This document shows positions 42,928 to 54,000 of a stretch of DNA of 64,000 bases, piece after piece. Each line of letters begins with the position of its first letter. Position 1 is the first letter of the stretch. The position numbers and the translations under genes are program-made. The notes beneath the pieces were generated by a model that was not told the origin of the DNA, made no database searches, and saw nothing but the letters and a program-made list of their open reading frames with translations. This DNA is from Bombus terrestris. Lineage: Eukaryota > Arthropoda > Insecta > Hymenoptera > Apidae. The stretch is from positions 2,542,001 to 2,606,000 of the forward strand of contig NC_063285.1 of the NCBI RefSeq assembly GCF_910591885.1, given 5' to 3'.

Positions 42928-45913
42928 CTAGGTTCGGGGGGGGGGGGGATGTAGCCTGTTAACAGAGTGTCTTTGAAGTATGCGTCGTTTGGGAATAAGC
43001 AGCCGAAGATTAGGCTGTTTTCTTTGATCTTCGCGGCTTGCGCGAAGTGGTTTCTTGTTAGTTTTTAGGATGTGACAGTCGATGCGGTGGATGTTGGCTA
43101 AGTCGTATATTTTTTTGTTTTTTACGTATTTTCTGTATCCGCTGTGTTCTGATCTGTAAATGCTCAGGCAAGCTCTGGTGCATTTTCTTTCGAATATGCG
43201 AATTTTTTCCATTACTGACGCTGGTATTTTGTACCATATTGGATAGTCGTAGGTTATAATGGGTCTTATTAGCGTTTGGTAGCACATGATTTTTACTTTG
43301 CTATCGAGATGTCTGGAATAAAACAGTCTTTTTGTATTCCAAAAAGCTTTGCTGGCTTTGGAGAGTTGGATTTCGATGTGTTGCTTGTAGTTTAGTTTTT
43401 CATCTATATTTACTCCTAGGTATTTTACGCAATTTTTGTGTGGTATGAGGTTCTCTTCGTTTGCTTTTTCTTTTAGATGGAATTTCCTGACGCGTTCCCT
43501 TTCTGCTGGACCGATTTTGCTTGTCATGGGTCTGAATAGAATGATTTCGCATTTGCTTGCGTTAATTTTTAGTTTCCATGTGTGATAGTAATCGCTGATT
43601 TTGTTAAAGAGTTCTTGCAGTTCTGTTCTTATCGTTTTGGTTTTGCGGCCTGTTACGTAGATGATTAGGTAATCCGCGAAGGCTATGGAGCGTTTATGTG
43701 TGGATGTGTTGAGGTTAAAGAGGTTTAGTAAGTCGTTATTGTAGATGCTGAAGAGTAGCGGGGAATTTACTGTTCCTTGTTGCAGGCCGTTCTCTATGGA
43801 GAATTCTTTGCTTGATGTGTACGAGCCGTCGGTCATTATAAAAGTTTTGTTTGTTATCATGTCCCAGACTATTTTAATTAGGTATTCAGGGAAGTTCTTT
43901 TTAATCATTTTATAAATGAGCCCTGGGATCCAGACTGTGTCGAAGGCTTTTTCGAGGTCTATTAGGCAGGCGGCTACTCGTTGATTTGCGTTAAGTGCCC
44001 AGCAGATATCCGACGTAAGTTTGTTTATTGCGTGGATTGTGGAGTGTTTGTGACGGAAGCCGAATTGATTTTCCGCTATTACCTTATTTTTTTAAAGCAG
44101 AAGGAGGCTTATAGGTCGTAGGTTTGCAGGTGATGAACCGTCTGTATTTTTTTTTTTTTTTTTTTTTTTTTGTAATGGCTATGAGTTTGGCTTTTTTCCA
44201 TTTTTTGGGGAAGTACGTGTTGTTTAGTGCGTTATTAAACAGTACTGTGTAGTACCATTTTATTTTGTTTGGTAAGCGTTTGAGCGAGATGTTTGGGATG
44301 CCATCGAAGCCGGCGGATTTTTTGTTGTTTAGCGTGGAGAAGATTGTACTTAGTTGATTGAAGTTTGTAAAGTAGTTTATTTCTGGGTCGGGCTGTTTGG
44401 GGTCGTCCGATGTGTTTTCGTTTGAGAATGTGCAGACTGTTTTGTTTAGCGCTATGTCTTGTTTTATTTTATTTTTTAGTATGTTTGTTTCAGCGATGAT
44501 AATTCTGTTTAATTGTTCTCGGCCCATGTGTTCGTTTTGTGTGTGAGTTTTGGCGAAGTGGGTGCCGATAATGTCTAGTTTTTCCGTTGTTTTTGATATT
44601 ATGAAGTTGCCCTCTGTGTCTTTGTTGGTGTTGTGTATCTCGATGCCTGCTTCTTGGATGAGGGAGGCTTTTTCTGGAGGCAGTTTGAGGGGCGGGATGG
44701 AGTTTTGCTCCTTTGGTCTGAAAATTTGATTTATCTGCGGGAACATGCTAGCAGAGTCTTTTTTGGAGATATTTTTTATTTTATTTGTCCAGTATTGATT
44801 TATAGAGTTTGCGAATTCTTGTTTTAGTTGTGATTTTATTTCGTGTAGCAGGTACTTTAGGAATACTATGTCTTCTCTTTTGTCGTAAGAGTAGTTGTGT
44901 CTTAGGTAGTTTAATTTCGATAATATGTAGCTTTTATCTCGTTGTAGTTTTTTTATTTTATAGTTTATATATGGCTCGCAGGAGTCTTTTTTTTTAAATG
45001 TCGGTACGGATTCTTGTAGGGCGATTTGTATATGTTTTTCTATTTCGTCTATGAACGAGTCGATTTGTCTGTCTGTTAGGTTGACATTGTTCTAGATTTT
45101 TAGGTCGCAGTTCTGTTCGAGCAGGTTTTGGAACTTTTTCCAGTCTGTCTTTTTGTAGTTGTACCTGGGTGTTTCGGTCTGCGTTTCGAGTGTTAGGTAG
45201 TCGGATGTGTTTTTACTTATCTGAAATACTATGGCGTTATGGTCGCTGTCTTAGTCTATGGTTTTGAGAGTGTTATTTGGTCGTAAGTTTTGGAATTTTA
45301 TTCGGGCGTCTGCTAGGCATATGTCTAGGTAAGAGCGTCCTTTTGGGTAAGAGGGTAGCTCGGAGCCATAGAGGTTTGTTTTGTAGAAGATGCTTTTATT
45401 GTCTAGCCAGCTTCTGACGGAGTTTCCTCTCGTATTGTTTATTTCGTTTTTCCAGCTGGTATGTTTGGCGTTAAGGTCACCGGCTATTATGTAGTAGTTT
45501 TCCTGTTTGTCGAGCTGTAAAAGTTGGAAGAGATTGTCGAATTCGTCGTTAAATTGTTTCTGGTTTCCGTAGGCTGCGTAGGCTGCGGAGATAAATAAGT
45601 TTTCCTTATTGTTTATTTTTATTTTTATGATCGTCGTCTCTAGGATTTTGAAGTTTGTTATTTTGTCGTTTTGTATTGTTTTGAACTTCAGGGGGTTTTT
45701 TATGAGGATTGCCGTTCCTCCTCCTTGGGTGGCGTTTGGTCTGTCGTGTCTTATTATAGAGTAGTTTTTGTATTGCACCTTATGTCTATAGTTCAGTTTG
45801 GTTTCTGAGATAAGTACTATGTAGGGGGTTTCTTTCTTAATTAGAGTTAGCAAGCTGTATCTTTTTTGGTTTGAGATTAGAGAGTTGGCGTTTATTGATA
45901 TGATTTTCAGATG
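42928..45913 (-). pseudogene. LINE J1 ORF2 (endonuclease-RT), inactivated
   Basis: The endonuclease region starts near 45913 (SINANSLISNQKRYS) and carries SETKLNYRHKVQ and IIAGDLNAKHTSWKN. Stops occur at 45251 (TID-stop-DSDHNA) and near 45090. A 20-nt T-run (plus strand, 44152-44171) disrupts the RT N-terminus. RT continues with ENQFGFRHKHSTIHAI, LIDLEKAFDTVW (first Asp) and IENGLQQGTVNSPLLFSIYN. The catalytic FADD has become FADY (FADYLIIYVTG), which alone would kill RT. The C-terminal part with CCHC-like spacing runs to 42928. Stops in different domains indicate an old, dead copy. Confidence 0.88.
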
Positions 45914-45930
45914 TTTAACTTTTATCTGGT

Positions 45931-46950
45931 TTATTTTCTGCTGTGATTGGTGGGCGGGTGTGTTTTGGCTATATTTTCGATGATGTTGAAGATGGAATCG
46001 ATTCTTTCTTCATGCGTATTTAGTGCTTTTTTGATTTCGTTTAGTTGTGTTTGTTGGTCGCTTAGTGCTTTTAGGATGCTTTTTTTGAAGTCTTCAATGA
46101 CATTTATTATGCTTATTTGGGGTGCGTCTATTGTTGGGTTAGGGTTTTGTTTGACTTGTGCCGCTATGTTTGTTACTTGCGGGCTTGTCTCGTTTATACT
46201 TGTTTTTTGTTTTACTATATCCGCGAACTTTAGCTCGGGGACGTACTTACGGCTTATTTTGGCGATTCTTTCGATTTTTGTTGTTTTTGCTTTGGTGATT
46301 TTTTCATTAATCTTTTTCCGTAATTCGACGAGTTTTGGACATCCTTTGTAAGATGCAGGATGTCCGTAGTTTTTGCAGTTTACGCAGTAGATTTTTTCTT
46401 TGCTTACTGCTGCTTCTTTTTTTATCTTGCACTCGCCTGGCCCGTGCTGTTCAGTGCATTTTACACAGCGGTAGTTTAGGTTACAGTTTTGTGCTGTGTG
46501 GCCTATTCGCTGGCATTTGTAGCACTGCGTGATATCGTTTTTTTTTATTTTTTCCCATGCTATTTTCAGATAGTTAAGTCTGTTTATTTTTAGTAGGCTC
46601 CCGATGTTGCTATCGGGGGAAACTTGAATTATATAGATTGGGAGCAATGTGTTGTTCTCCCTTGATTTTCTTGTTGTGAATCGAGTCACTTTGGTGAAGC
46701 TAACTTCTTCTATATTCAGGGCTTTTAGATCTTCTACTATTTCCGCTTCTGTGTAGCTGTTTCCTAGCCCTTTTAGTAGGTATGTATGGGGTTTTTGCGA
46801 TTTTGGGGTATATGTGAAGTAGGCCGTGTTGGCTGCGGTCAGTATTTTTTTTGCATTTGTGTAGTCAATTATGTTTTGAAGATAAAGCACGTGCTTACCT
46901 GAGTGGATTCTTTTGATATGGAAATTCTTGATTTTGAGAGAAGTTTCCAT
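45931..46950 (-). CDS. LINE J1 ORF1 (left copy)
   Basis: 339 codons are open from METSLKIKNFHIKR. A PRE_C2HC-like domain spans residues ~40-160. Zinc knuckles follow: CYKCQRIGHTAQNC, CVKCTEQHGPGEC and CVNCKNYGHPASYKGC (~165-230). A coiled C-terminus ends it (VIEDFKKSILKALSDQQTQL). The right copy shows that the authentic ORF1 starts ~130 codons further upstream, in frames that are broken here. RNA-binding Gag-like protein of Jockey LINEs. Confidence 0.82.
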   Translation of the reverse strand: METSLKIKNFHIKRIHSGKHVLYLQNIIDYTNAKKILTAANTAYFTYTPKSQKPHTYLLKGLGNSYTEAEIVEDLKALNIEEVSFTKVTRFTTRKSRENNTLLPIYIIQVSPDSNIGSLLKINRLNYLKIAWEKIKKNDITQCYKCQRIGHTAQNCNLNYRCVKCTEQHGPGECKIKKEAAVSKEKIYCVNCKNYGHPASYKGCPKLVELRKKINEKITKAKTTKIERIAKISRKYVPELKFADIVKQKTSINETSPQVTNIAAQVKQNPNPTIDAPQISIINVIEDFKKSILKALSDQQTQLNEIKKALNTHEERIDSIFNIIENIAKTHPPTNHSRK

Positions 46951-47649
46951 GAGTGCTATTGTATCTTTTGGGTCTTGTAATGTTATGTTGATGGGGGGTG
47001 GCCTGGCCCCTTTTGCCGATGTGGGGGGGTCTGCCTGTTCTTCAGCGGGGTGGCTGGGTGGCTGGCCTTTATAATTTTGGTTTTTCGGTAATGTTGAAGG
47101 ATGTGGTGTTGTTTTTTTTGGCGGAGCGGCGGGGGAGGTACTTGTCCGGGCGGCATTGTTTTTGTTCGTGGTTATCGGTGATGTGACCAGGGGTGTGGGC
47201 TGTCTGGTTGCTTTTTTCCTTAGTAAGTCGTTTTTTTTTTTAATGTTTCGATGATAGTTTCCTGCGATTGCGATGCGCAGGGGTCTTGAGCTTGGAGGGC
47301 TTCAAATCTGTTTTTTATGGGATTGCCATTGATTGGGGGCTTCTTTTTTGCTTCATGTTTTCGTTTTTTTCGTAACACTCTTCTTGAGAATCGCTTTCTT
47401 TTTCTTTTAAATTTTCTTGTCTGATTTCTTTTTTGTTCCTGCTTATCAGGTTTGGAGGCGGATTGAGTTTCCGCGTCTTTTGTGCAGCGGGTCTTATGCT
47501 GCTATCTTTAATTATCTGTTGCTTTTCTATCTTCCTTTTGACCCCTTTTTTTGTCGGCCTTATGGCGGATTTCGCCTCCTTGGTTTCAATTTCATTCCTT
47601 TCCTCTTCTATTTTTATATTGTTTGTAGTGTGGGTGATGTTATCACTAT

Positions 47650-48164
47650 TGTAGTATCGGAAACAGGATAGGATTAGGATAATTTAGATTTGTAAAATTC
47701 TCCTAATACTATTTATTAAGATAAATGAAAATAACAGAGATTAATTGGACAGAGAACTATAAATGTTTAACTTGAACTAAAACACAAAAGTCTTATTCCG
47801 CTGAAATCACTCTCGCAACTCTATAACTCTAACAACTCGATCTCTCTACAACACTAGCAACTATACAACTCTCGTCTTCGGCATCTGCACTCGCACGCTC
47901 TCACTTCTCAACTCATACTGCACGCCTCTTGCATTCGTCCTCGCTGGCGTCTCAACTAACTCTACCCTTAGCGTTTCATTGTCTTTTCTCGTCCCATCGA
48001 ACACGTGTCCCGAAACCCCGTGGCCAGGGTCACGCAGGCTCTTTCCGCAAAACTGTCCACTTGAGAGGACCGACGACACATTGATGTACTCGACGGCGCC
48101 ACGGCTCTCGCCACTTTGTATACGGTTCGGCCGATATCTTGGGCCTTTTGCCCACGATACTACA
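47650..48164. repeat. 515 bp solo LTR (or MITE) in the J1 5' UTR
   Basis: The inserted sequence begins TGTAGTATCG and ends CGATACTACA, a perfect 10 bp inverted terminus with TG...CA ends. CTAT is duplicated on both sides (47646-47649, 48165-48168). The J1 right copy lacks it. TG...CA ends plus a 4 bp duplication favour a Gypsy solo LTR. No coding sequence. Confidence 0.7.
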
Positions 48165-48352
48165 CTATTTTTTCACTGTTTAGCACTCTTTTTGTTTTTT
48201 TTTTTTGCTCTATCACTGAATACTGTACACTGTATAGCTTGCCGCGCTCACTGTTAGGGCCTACGCCTGGTAATCCCTTAGAGCCGAGAGGTCCGGCCTG
48301 CTCGGAGGATCACGGTCAACTGCCCGCGTTAACCACTGCGCTGCCGTCGTCC

Positions 48353-48608
48353 GACACTAGTTAGTGTCGAGTGGATGATATTTGGCTTGTCGAGTGCCGC
48401 CACATATAGATAAACTTTTGGACGAAAACAATAAATTAAAAACCAATATAACTAACAAAACATGTCTCAAAACTATAGCTTTACCCATAAATGACAGTCT
48501 AGAAGAAATCCTAACAAACGGGTAACGGATCCTCGGCCAGCTAAACATATACTGTGAAGATGCGTTGACATCTGGCAATCATCTTACCCGAAGGACAAAG
48601 TCTGCGTG
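48353..48608. other. Spacer between the head-to-head J1 copies
   Basis: It contains a G2-type LTR start (TTGTCGAGTGCCGCCACA, ~48390-48406) and a short coiled-coil peptide on the plus strand (LLDENNKLKTNITNK, ~48410-48455) of unknown origin. A G1 LTR fragment in reverse orientation follows (~48528-48608, TCATCTTACCCGAAGGA). J1-right is inserted in that LTR fragment. Confidence 0.55.
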
Positions 48609-51378
48609 CAGTTGACCGTGATCCTCCGAGCAGGCCGGACCTCTCGGCCCTAAGGGATAACCAGGCGTAGGCCCTAACAGTGAGCGCGACAAGCTATACA
48701 GTGTACAGTAGACAGTGAGAGAGCAAAAAAAAAGAAAAACAAAAAGAGTGCTAAACAGTGAAAAAATAGTGATAACATCAACCACTCTACAAACAATATA
48801 AAAATAGAAGAAGAAAGGAATGAAATCGAAACCAAGGAGGCGGAATCCGCCATAAGCCCGACAAAAAAAGGAATCAAAAGAAAGATAGAAAAACAACAAA
48901 TAATTAAAGATAGCAGCATAAGAACTGCTGCACAAAAGACGCCTCCAAACCTGGTAAGCAGGAAAAAAATAAACTCAAAACAAGAAAATTTAAAAGGAGA
49001 AGAAAGCGATGCACAAGAAGAGCACGACGAAAAAAACGAAAATATGAAACAAAAAAGAAGCCCAAAACCTCAACCAATGGCAATCACATTAAAAAACAGA
49101 TTCGAAGCCCTCCAAGCTCAAGACCCCTGCACACCGCAACCGCATGAAACCATTATCGAAAACATTAAAAAAAAAACGACGTATTAAGGAAAAAGGCAAC
49201 CAGGCAGCCCACTCCCCTGGACACGTCACCAATAACCACGAGCAAAAGCTATACCGCCCGGACAAGCACCCCCCCCCCCAACGCTCCGCCGAAAAAAAAA
49301 CACCACAACCTTCAACATTACTGAAAAACCAAACGCATAAGGGCCTGCCATCCAGCCACCCCGCTGAAGACCAGGCAGACCCCCCCACATCGGCAAAAGG
49401 GGCCAGGCCGCCCTCCATCAACATAACATTACAAGACCCGAAAGACACAATAGCACTCATGGAAAACTCCCTCAAAATCAAGAATTTCCATATCAAAAGA
49501 ATCCATGCAGGTAAGCACGTGCTTTATCTTCAAAACCTAAATGACCACGCAAAAGCAAAAAAAATACTGACCGCAGCCAACACGGCCTATTACACATATA
49601 CCCCAAAATGCCAAAAACCTCACACGTACCTGCTAAAAGGGCTAGGAAACAGCTACACAGAAGCAGAAATTCTAGAAGACCTAAAAGCCCTGAAAATAGA
49701 AGAAGTTAACTTCACCAAAGTGACTCGATTCACACCAAGAAAATCAAGGGAGAACAATATATTGCTCCCAATCTATATAATTCAAGTATCCCCCGATAGC
49801 AACATTGGGAACCTACTAAAAATAAACAGACTTAACTATCTGAAAATAGCATGGGAAAAAATTAAAAAAAAAAAACGATATCACGCAGTGCTACAAATGC
49901 CAGCGAATAGGCCACACAGCACAAAACTGTAACCTAAACTATCGCTGTGTAAAATGCACTGAACCGCACGGGCCAGGCGAGTGCAAGATAAAAAAAGAAG
50001 CAGCAGTAAGCAAAGAAAAAATCTACTGCTTAAACTGCAAAAACTACGGACATCCCGCATCATACAAAGGATGCCCAAAACTCGTCGAATTACGTAAAAA
50101 GATTAATGAAAAAATCACCAAAGCAAAAACAACAAAAATCGAAAGAATCGCCAAAATAAGCCGTAAGTACGTCCCCGAGCTAAAGTTCGCGGACATAGTA
50201 AAACAAGGAACAAGTATAAACGAGACAAGCCCACAAGTAACAAATATAGCGGCACGAGTCAAACAAAACCCCAACCCAACAATAGACTCAAACCAAATAA
50301 GCATAATAAATGTCATTGAAGACTTCAAAAAAAGCATTCTAAAAGCTCTAAGCGACCAACAAACACAACTAAACGAAATAAAAAAAGCATTAAATACACA
50401 TGAAGAAAGAATCGATTCCATCTTCAACATCATCGAAAATATAGACGAAGATTAGCCAAAACCCACCCGTCCACCAATCACAGCAAAAAATAAACCAGAT
50501 AAAAGTTAAACATCTGAAAATCATCTCAATAAACGCCAACTCACTAATCTCAAACCAAAAAAGATACAGCATGCTAACACTAATTAAGAAAGAAACCCCC
50601 GACATAGTACTTATCTCAGAAACCAAGCTGAACTATAGACATAAAGTGCAATACAAAAACTACTCTATAATAAGACACGACAGACCAAACGCTACCCAAG
50701 GAGGAGCAACGGCAATCCTAATAAAAAACCCCCTGAAGTTCAAAACAATACAAAACGACAAAATAAAAAACTTCAAAATCCTAGAGACGACGATCATAAA
50801 AATAAAAATAAACAATAAGGAAAACTTATTTATCTCCGCAGCCTACGCAGCCTACGGAAACCAGAAACAATTTAACGACGAATTCGACAATCTCTTCCAA
50901 CTTTTACAGCTCGACAAACGGGAAAACTACTACATAATAGCCGGTGACCTTAACGCCAAACATACCAGCTGAAAAAACGAAATAAACAACACGAGAGGAA
51001 ACTCCGTCAGAACCTGGCTAGACAATAAAAGCATTTTCTACAAAACAAACCTCTATAGCTCCGAGCTACCCTCTTACCCAAAAGGACGCTCCTACCTAGA
51101 CATATGCCTAGCAGATGCCCGAATAAAATTCCAAAACTTACGACCAAATAACACTCTCAAAACCATAGACTACGACAGCGACCACTCGAAACGCAGACCG
51201 AAACACCCAGGTACAACTACAAAAAGACAGACTGGAAAATGTTCCAAAACCTGCTCGAAGAGAACTGCGACCTAAAAATCTCCAACAGTGTCAACCTAAC
51301 AGACAGACGAATCGACTCGTTCATAGACGAAACAGAAAAACATATACAAAACGCCCTATAAGAATCCGTACTATTATG
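48609..51378 (+). mobile_element. LINE J1 right copy, 3'-truncated
   Basis: The 5' end GCAGTTGACCGTGATCC matches the left copy. ORF1 starts near 49044 (MKQKRSPKPQPMAITLKN), is frame-shifted at an A-run (~49165-49178), and continues 49144-49932. A second A-run (49863-49874) shifts it again before the knuckles (CYKCQRIGHTAQNC, CVKCTEPHGPGEC, CLNCKNYGHP) and the C-terminus at ~50455. ORF2 endonuclease follows from ~50511 (SETKLNYRHK; IIAGDLNAKHTS then TGA at ~50970). The copy breaks off in early ORF2 at 51378 without a tail. It lies in the opposite orientation to the left copy. Confidence 0.82.
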
Positions 51379-51452
51379 TATATAATTATTATCATTATAT
51401 GTATCGTGAACCTGATACAACTTTTCGTAGGTATCGTCTCTATTAACACTTT

Positions 51453-52209
51453 TCAAATCTTTTTTACTTGATACACGTTTTCTAATTTCTGTCTCTTCGG
51501 AAAGTTCTTTGGTATTATTTGAGAACTTGGTATTAGTTTGGTATTGGTTGAGAACTCGGATGATTTCTCACTCATGATCCTGTCTGTGGTGTCGTGCGTC
51601 CTCTTCTTATTTACAGTAAGATTATCCTTTATCATAGCAGCGGAATAGTGTTTGTATTGGGAAGTCATATGGAATGAGCTTGAATCTTCTAACTTCCTTG
51701 TATCAGAAACCTTTGATTGTTTCAAATGATCAGTATCCCTCTTTTGACTTAGACTTCTATCTATCTAAGTATTCATCTATGCATTTTTCTTCCTAGGTTA
51801 TTGCTTTTCTTGCTCTTTTCCTGACATCTAGATTAAGTTCAGAGGGCGTTGGGCAGCTAGCATTTGTAGATATACTCGAAGTCTTTATCTTCTTTCTCCT
51901 AAGTTCTTTATCGTCTTTCAATGCTTGCAACTCATCATTAGATAATGTTGGGCTTAAATTTGCATTAGAATCAATGTCATCGTTCGACTTACTTTTCTTT
52001 ATTCCCGGTTTTGTCTCTCGCGATGTTATCGACGATGATGCAGGTATCTTAATTTCGTTTGTTACCCTACTCATACCCATTTTTTCCTCTAATTTACCAA
52101 GTGCTAGGTCGAGGTCGGTTATTACGCGAAATTTTTCATCCAACGCGTTCAAATTTTCTAACAATGTCAGGAGCGCGTCCTCATACCGTGAGTTTCATGC
52201 GGTCGACAT
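51453..52209 (-). pseudogene. G5 LTR-element gag-like remnant
   Basis: The ATG at 52209 gives MSTA followed by TGA (52195-52197) and then an open frame to 51793: RYEDALLTLLENLNALDEKF ... KLEEKMGMSRVTNE, rich in Ser, Lys and Asp. A second open frame (51725-51453: KQSKVSDTRKLEDSSSFHM ...) probably continues it after frameshifts. I do not recognise the protein. The position just inside an LTR-like sequence and a primer-binding-like site argues for Gag. A host gene is an alternative. Confidence 0.45.
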
Positions 52210-52292
52210 GTTTTCTGTTTATATTTTGTCAATACTCGTAAGAAATTTAATCCTCTGTGGAGCGTATCCCACCGTTGTCACCAAAAAATATT

Positions 52293-52977
52293 TGTTACGT
52301 TCTATTTAGTTGCCGACGAGAAGGTAGCGTTAACTGACGTTTAATGCAACTGGCAATAAGCTCCACTTTCGGCTAACCTGCTATGTGCGAGAATACTGGC
52401 ATGGGAGAGGATTAAAGTTGTTTAAAAGTAAATTAACAATATGTAATGATTTATTCAAATCTTACTTGATTTCGATATTGAAAATTGACTAACAGACTGA
52501 CGGATACAAAATTCTTCGGTTGACAAAATGATGATTCTTCGGTTAACAAAATAATAACTAACTATTCGATAGGCAAAATAATAATTAACTCCTCGATAGA
52601 CAAAACGACAACTAACTCTTTGATAGACAATGGTAATTAATCGGTTGACAAACGGTAATTAATTAATATGCTCAATAGACAAACGGTAAAGAATCTCACT
52701 CGATTAACGAACGGAAAATATTCTCATTCGATTAACGCACGGAAATATTCTCATCATGACTTCTCTGAGTCGCTACATTTATATCCGTCGAAGTTAAAAA
52801 AACATCGTCGTCTTTCTTTTGAAAATGTTTCGGAAGTCCCTCAACGTTTGTTCAACTACCGACTTTGTTCACAATTTAAGTTATCTTAATATCGTTATAG
52901 AAACATGGTTAGATAAGTTTTCGCTAGATACAGCTTTTAGCGGCTTTAACCGTCTTTCACTTCAAATACTGTAAACA
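52293..52977 (-). repeat. G5 LTR, putative
   Basis: 685 bp with ends TGTTTACAG...CGTAACA on the minus strand. TGGTGACAACGGTGGGAT, resembling a primer-binding site, lies ~10 nt inside (52272-52282 region). The middle (52500-52700) carries irregular ~28 bp repeats around GATAGACAAA and TAACTAACT. No second LTR is present in the window, so the boundaries rest on the ends alone. Confidence 0.5.
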
Positions 52978-53062
52978 TGGTTTCAAATAGACTTGATTTG
53001 AAGAAATTATCGATTTTTCTTTCGCGCTACGGATCGTGCGAGTCGCGGGACGTGAACCCCCC

Positions 53063-53312
53063 TCTGGTTCCCTCTGCTGCATCGATAATTATTAAGGCTT
53101 TGAAGGAGCCACCCAGGGACCGAAAAAGGCAGAAGAATATAAGACATAATGAGAATCTATCATTTGATGATATCGTTTCCATTGCTCGGTCGATGAGACC
53201 GATATCTACGGCAAAGAACCTTAGTGGTACTGTTAAAGAAATATTAGGTACATGTCAATTAGTTGGATGTACTGTTGAAGGTAGACTACCACGAGATCTC
53301 ATCGAAGAATAA
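53063..53312 (+). pseudogene. RPL12 retropseudogene, 3' half
   Basis: Translation gives VPSAASIIIKALKEPPRDRK, then NLSFDDIVSIARSMRP, GTVKEILGTCQLVGCTVEG and DLIEE followed by a stop. This is the C-terminal half of ribosomal protein L12 (uL11), a 60S subunit protein of the GTPase stalk base. There is no intron and many residues that are conserved across animals are changed. The frame stays open upstream to 52977, but that part is not RPL12. No poly(A) remains; J1 sequence follows directly. Confidence 0.8.
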
Positions 53313-54000
53313 CAGTGTCAAGTAAAACAGTGTAAAATAGTGCTCCTATTACCCTTGGTAAAAGCAAAAACAAAAAAATAGAAGAGAAAGAGAATGAAAT
53401 TGAAATCAAGGAGGCGGAACCCGCCATAAACCCAACAAAACAGGGGGTTAAGAGGAAGATACAAAATCAAAAGACAACCAAAGACAGTAGCAGCAGCATA
53501 AGACCTGCCGCACAAAAGACGCGGAAACTCAACCCGCCACCAAATCTGGTAAGCAGGAATAAAAAGTACAACAGCCAAGAAAGTATAAACGAAGAAGAAA
53601 ACGATACACAAGAAGCGTACTGTGAAAAAAACGAAAACATGAAGCAAAAAAGAAGCTCCCAGCCAACGGTAATACCAACAAAAGATAGATTTGAAGTCCT
53701 ACAATCACAAGAACCCAGCTTATCGCAACTGCAGGGCCATCCAAAATCAATATTAACGAAAAAAACAGAAACTCAAAATACGATTGTGGAAAGCATAAAA
53801 AAAGAAAATAAAATGTTAAGAAAGAAACCAAACAGACAACCTACGTCCCTGGCTACAACACCAGAAACCAGAAACATGAGCAATGACGTACGGTCAATCA
53901 CCCCCCTCCCCTCGAACTAATGAAAAAGACAACATCACAAGCGCAGCCCATGCAAACAGACAAACCCAAATGTCTATCACCACCGACAACGCCACTGAAG
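53313..54000 (+). mobile_element. LINE J1 5' fragment
   Basis: The fragment matches the J1 5' UTR (AAACAGTGTAAAATAGTG, AAGGAGGCGGAACCCGCCATAAA, GTAAGCAGGAATAAAAAG) and the ORF1 start (ATGAAGCAAAAAAGAAGCTC, 53639; protein MKQKRSSQPTVIPTKDRFEV). The open frame ends at 53920. It stops before the knuckle region. Together with the RPL12 relic upstream, it could be a chimeric retrocopy. Confidence 0.75.

Larger units (their letters stand above)
42363..48325 (-). mobile_element. Full-length Jockey-like LINE J1 (left copy)
   Basis: The element runs from GTTGACCGTGATCC (5' end, near 48318) through a 5' UTR of ~1.3 kb (including a 515 bp solo LTR), ORF1, ORF2 and a 3' UTR to an A-rich tail (AATAAACAAAAATAAAAAAAA) at 42363. 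GCGTTAAC flanks both sides (42355-42362 and 48326-48333). Without the solo LTR it is ~5.4 kb. It is the only J1 copy here with both ends. Confidence 0.85.

Noticed and set aside
51453..52209. A host nuclear protein gene
   Set aside because: Not excluded, but the in-frame stop, frameshifts and position just inside an LTR with a primer-site-like sequence favour an LTR-element gag.
52668..52889. Short repeated GATAGACAAA/TAACTAACT motifs as a possible CRISPR array
   Set aside because: Units are irregular in length and sequence, no uniform spacers exist, and the context is an insect LTR.
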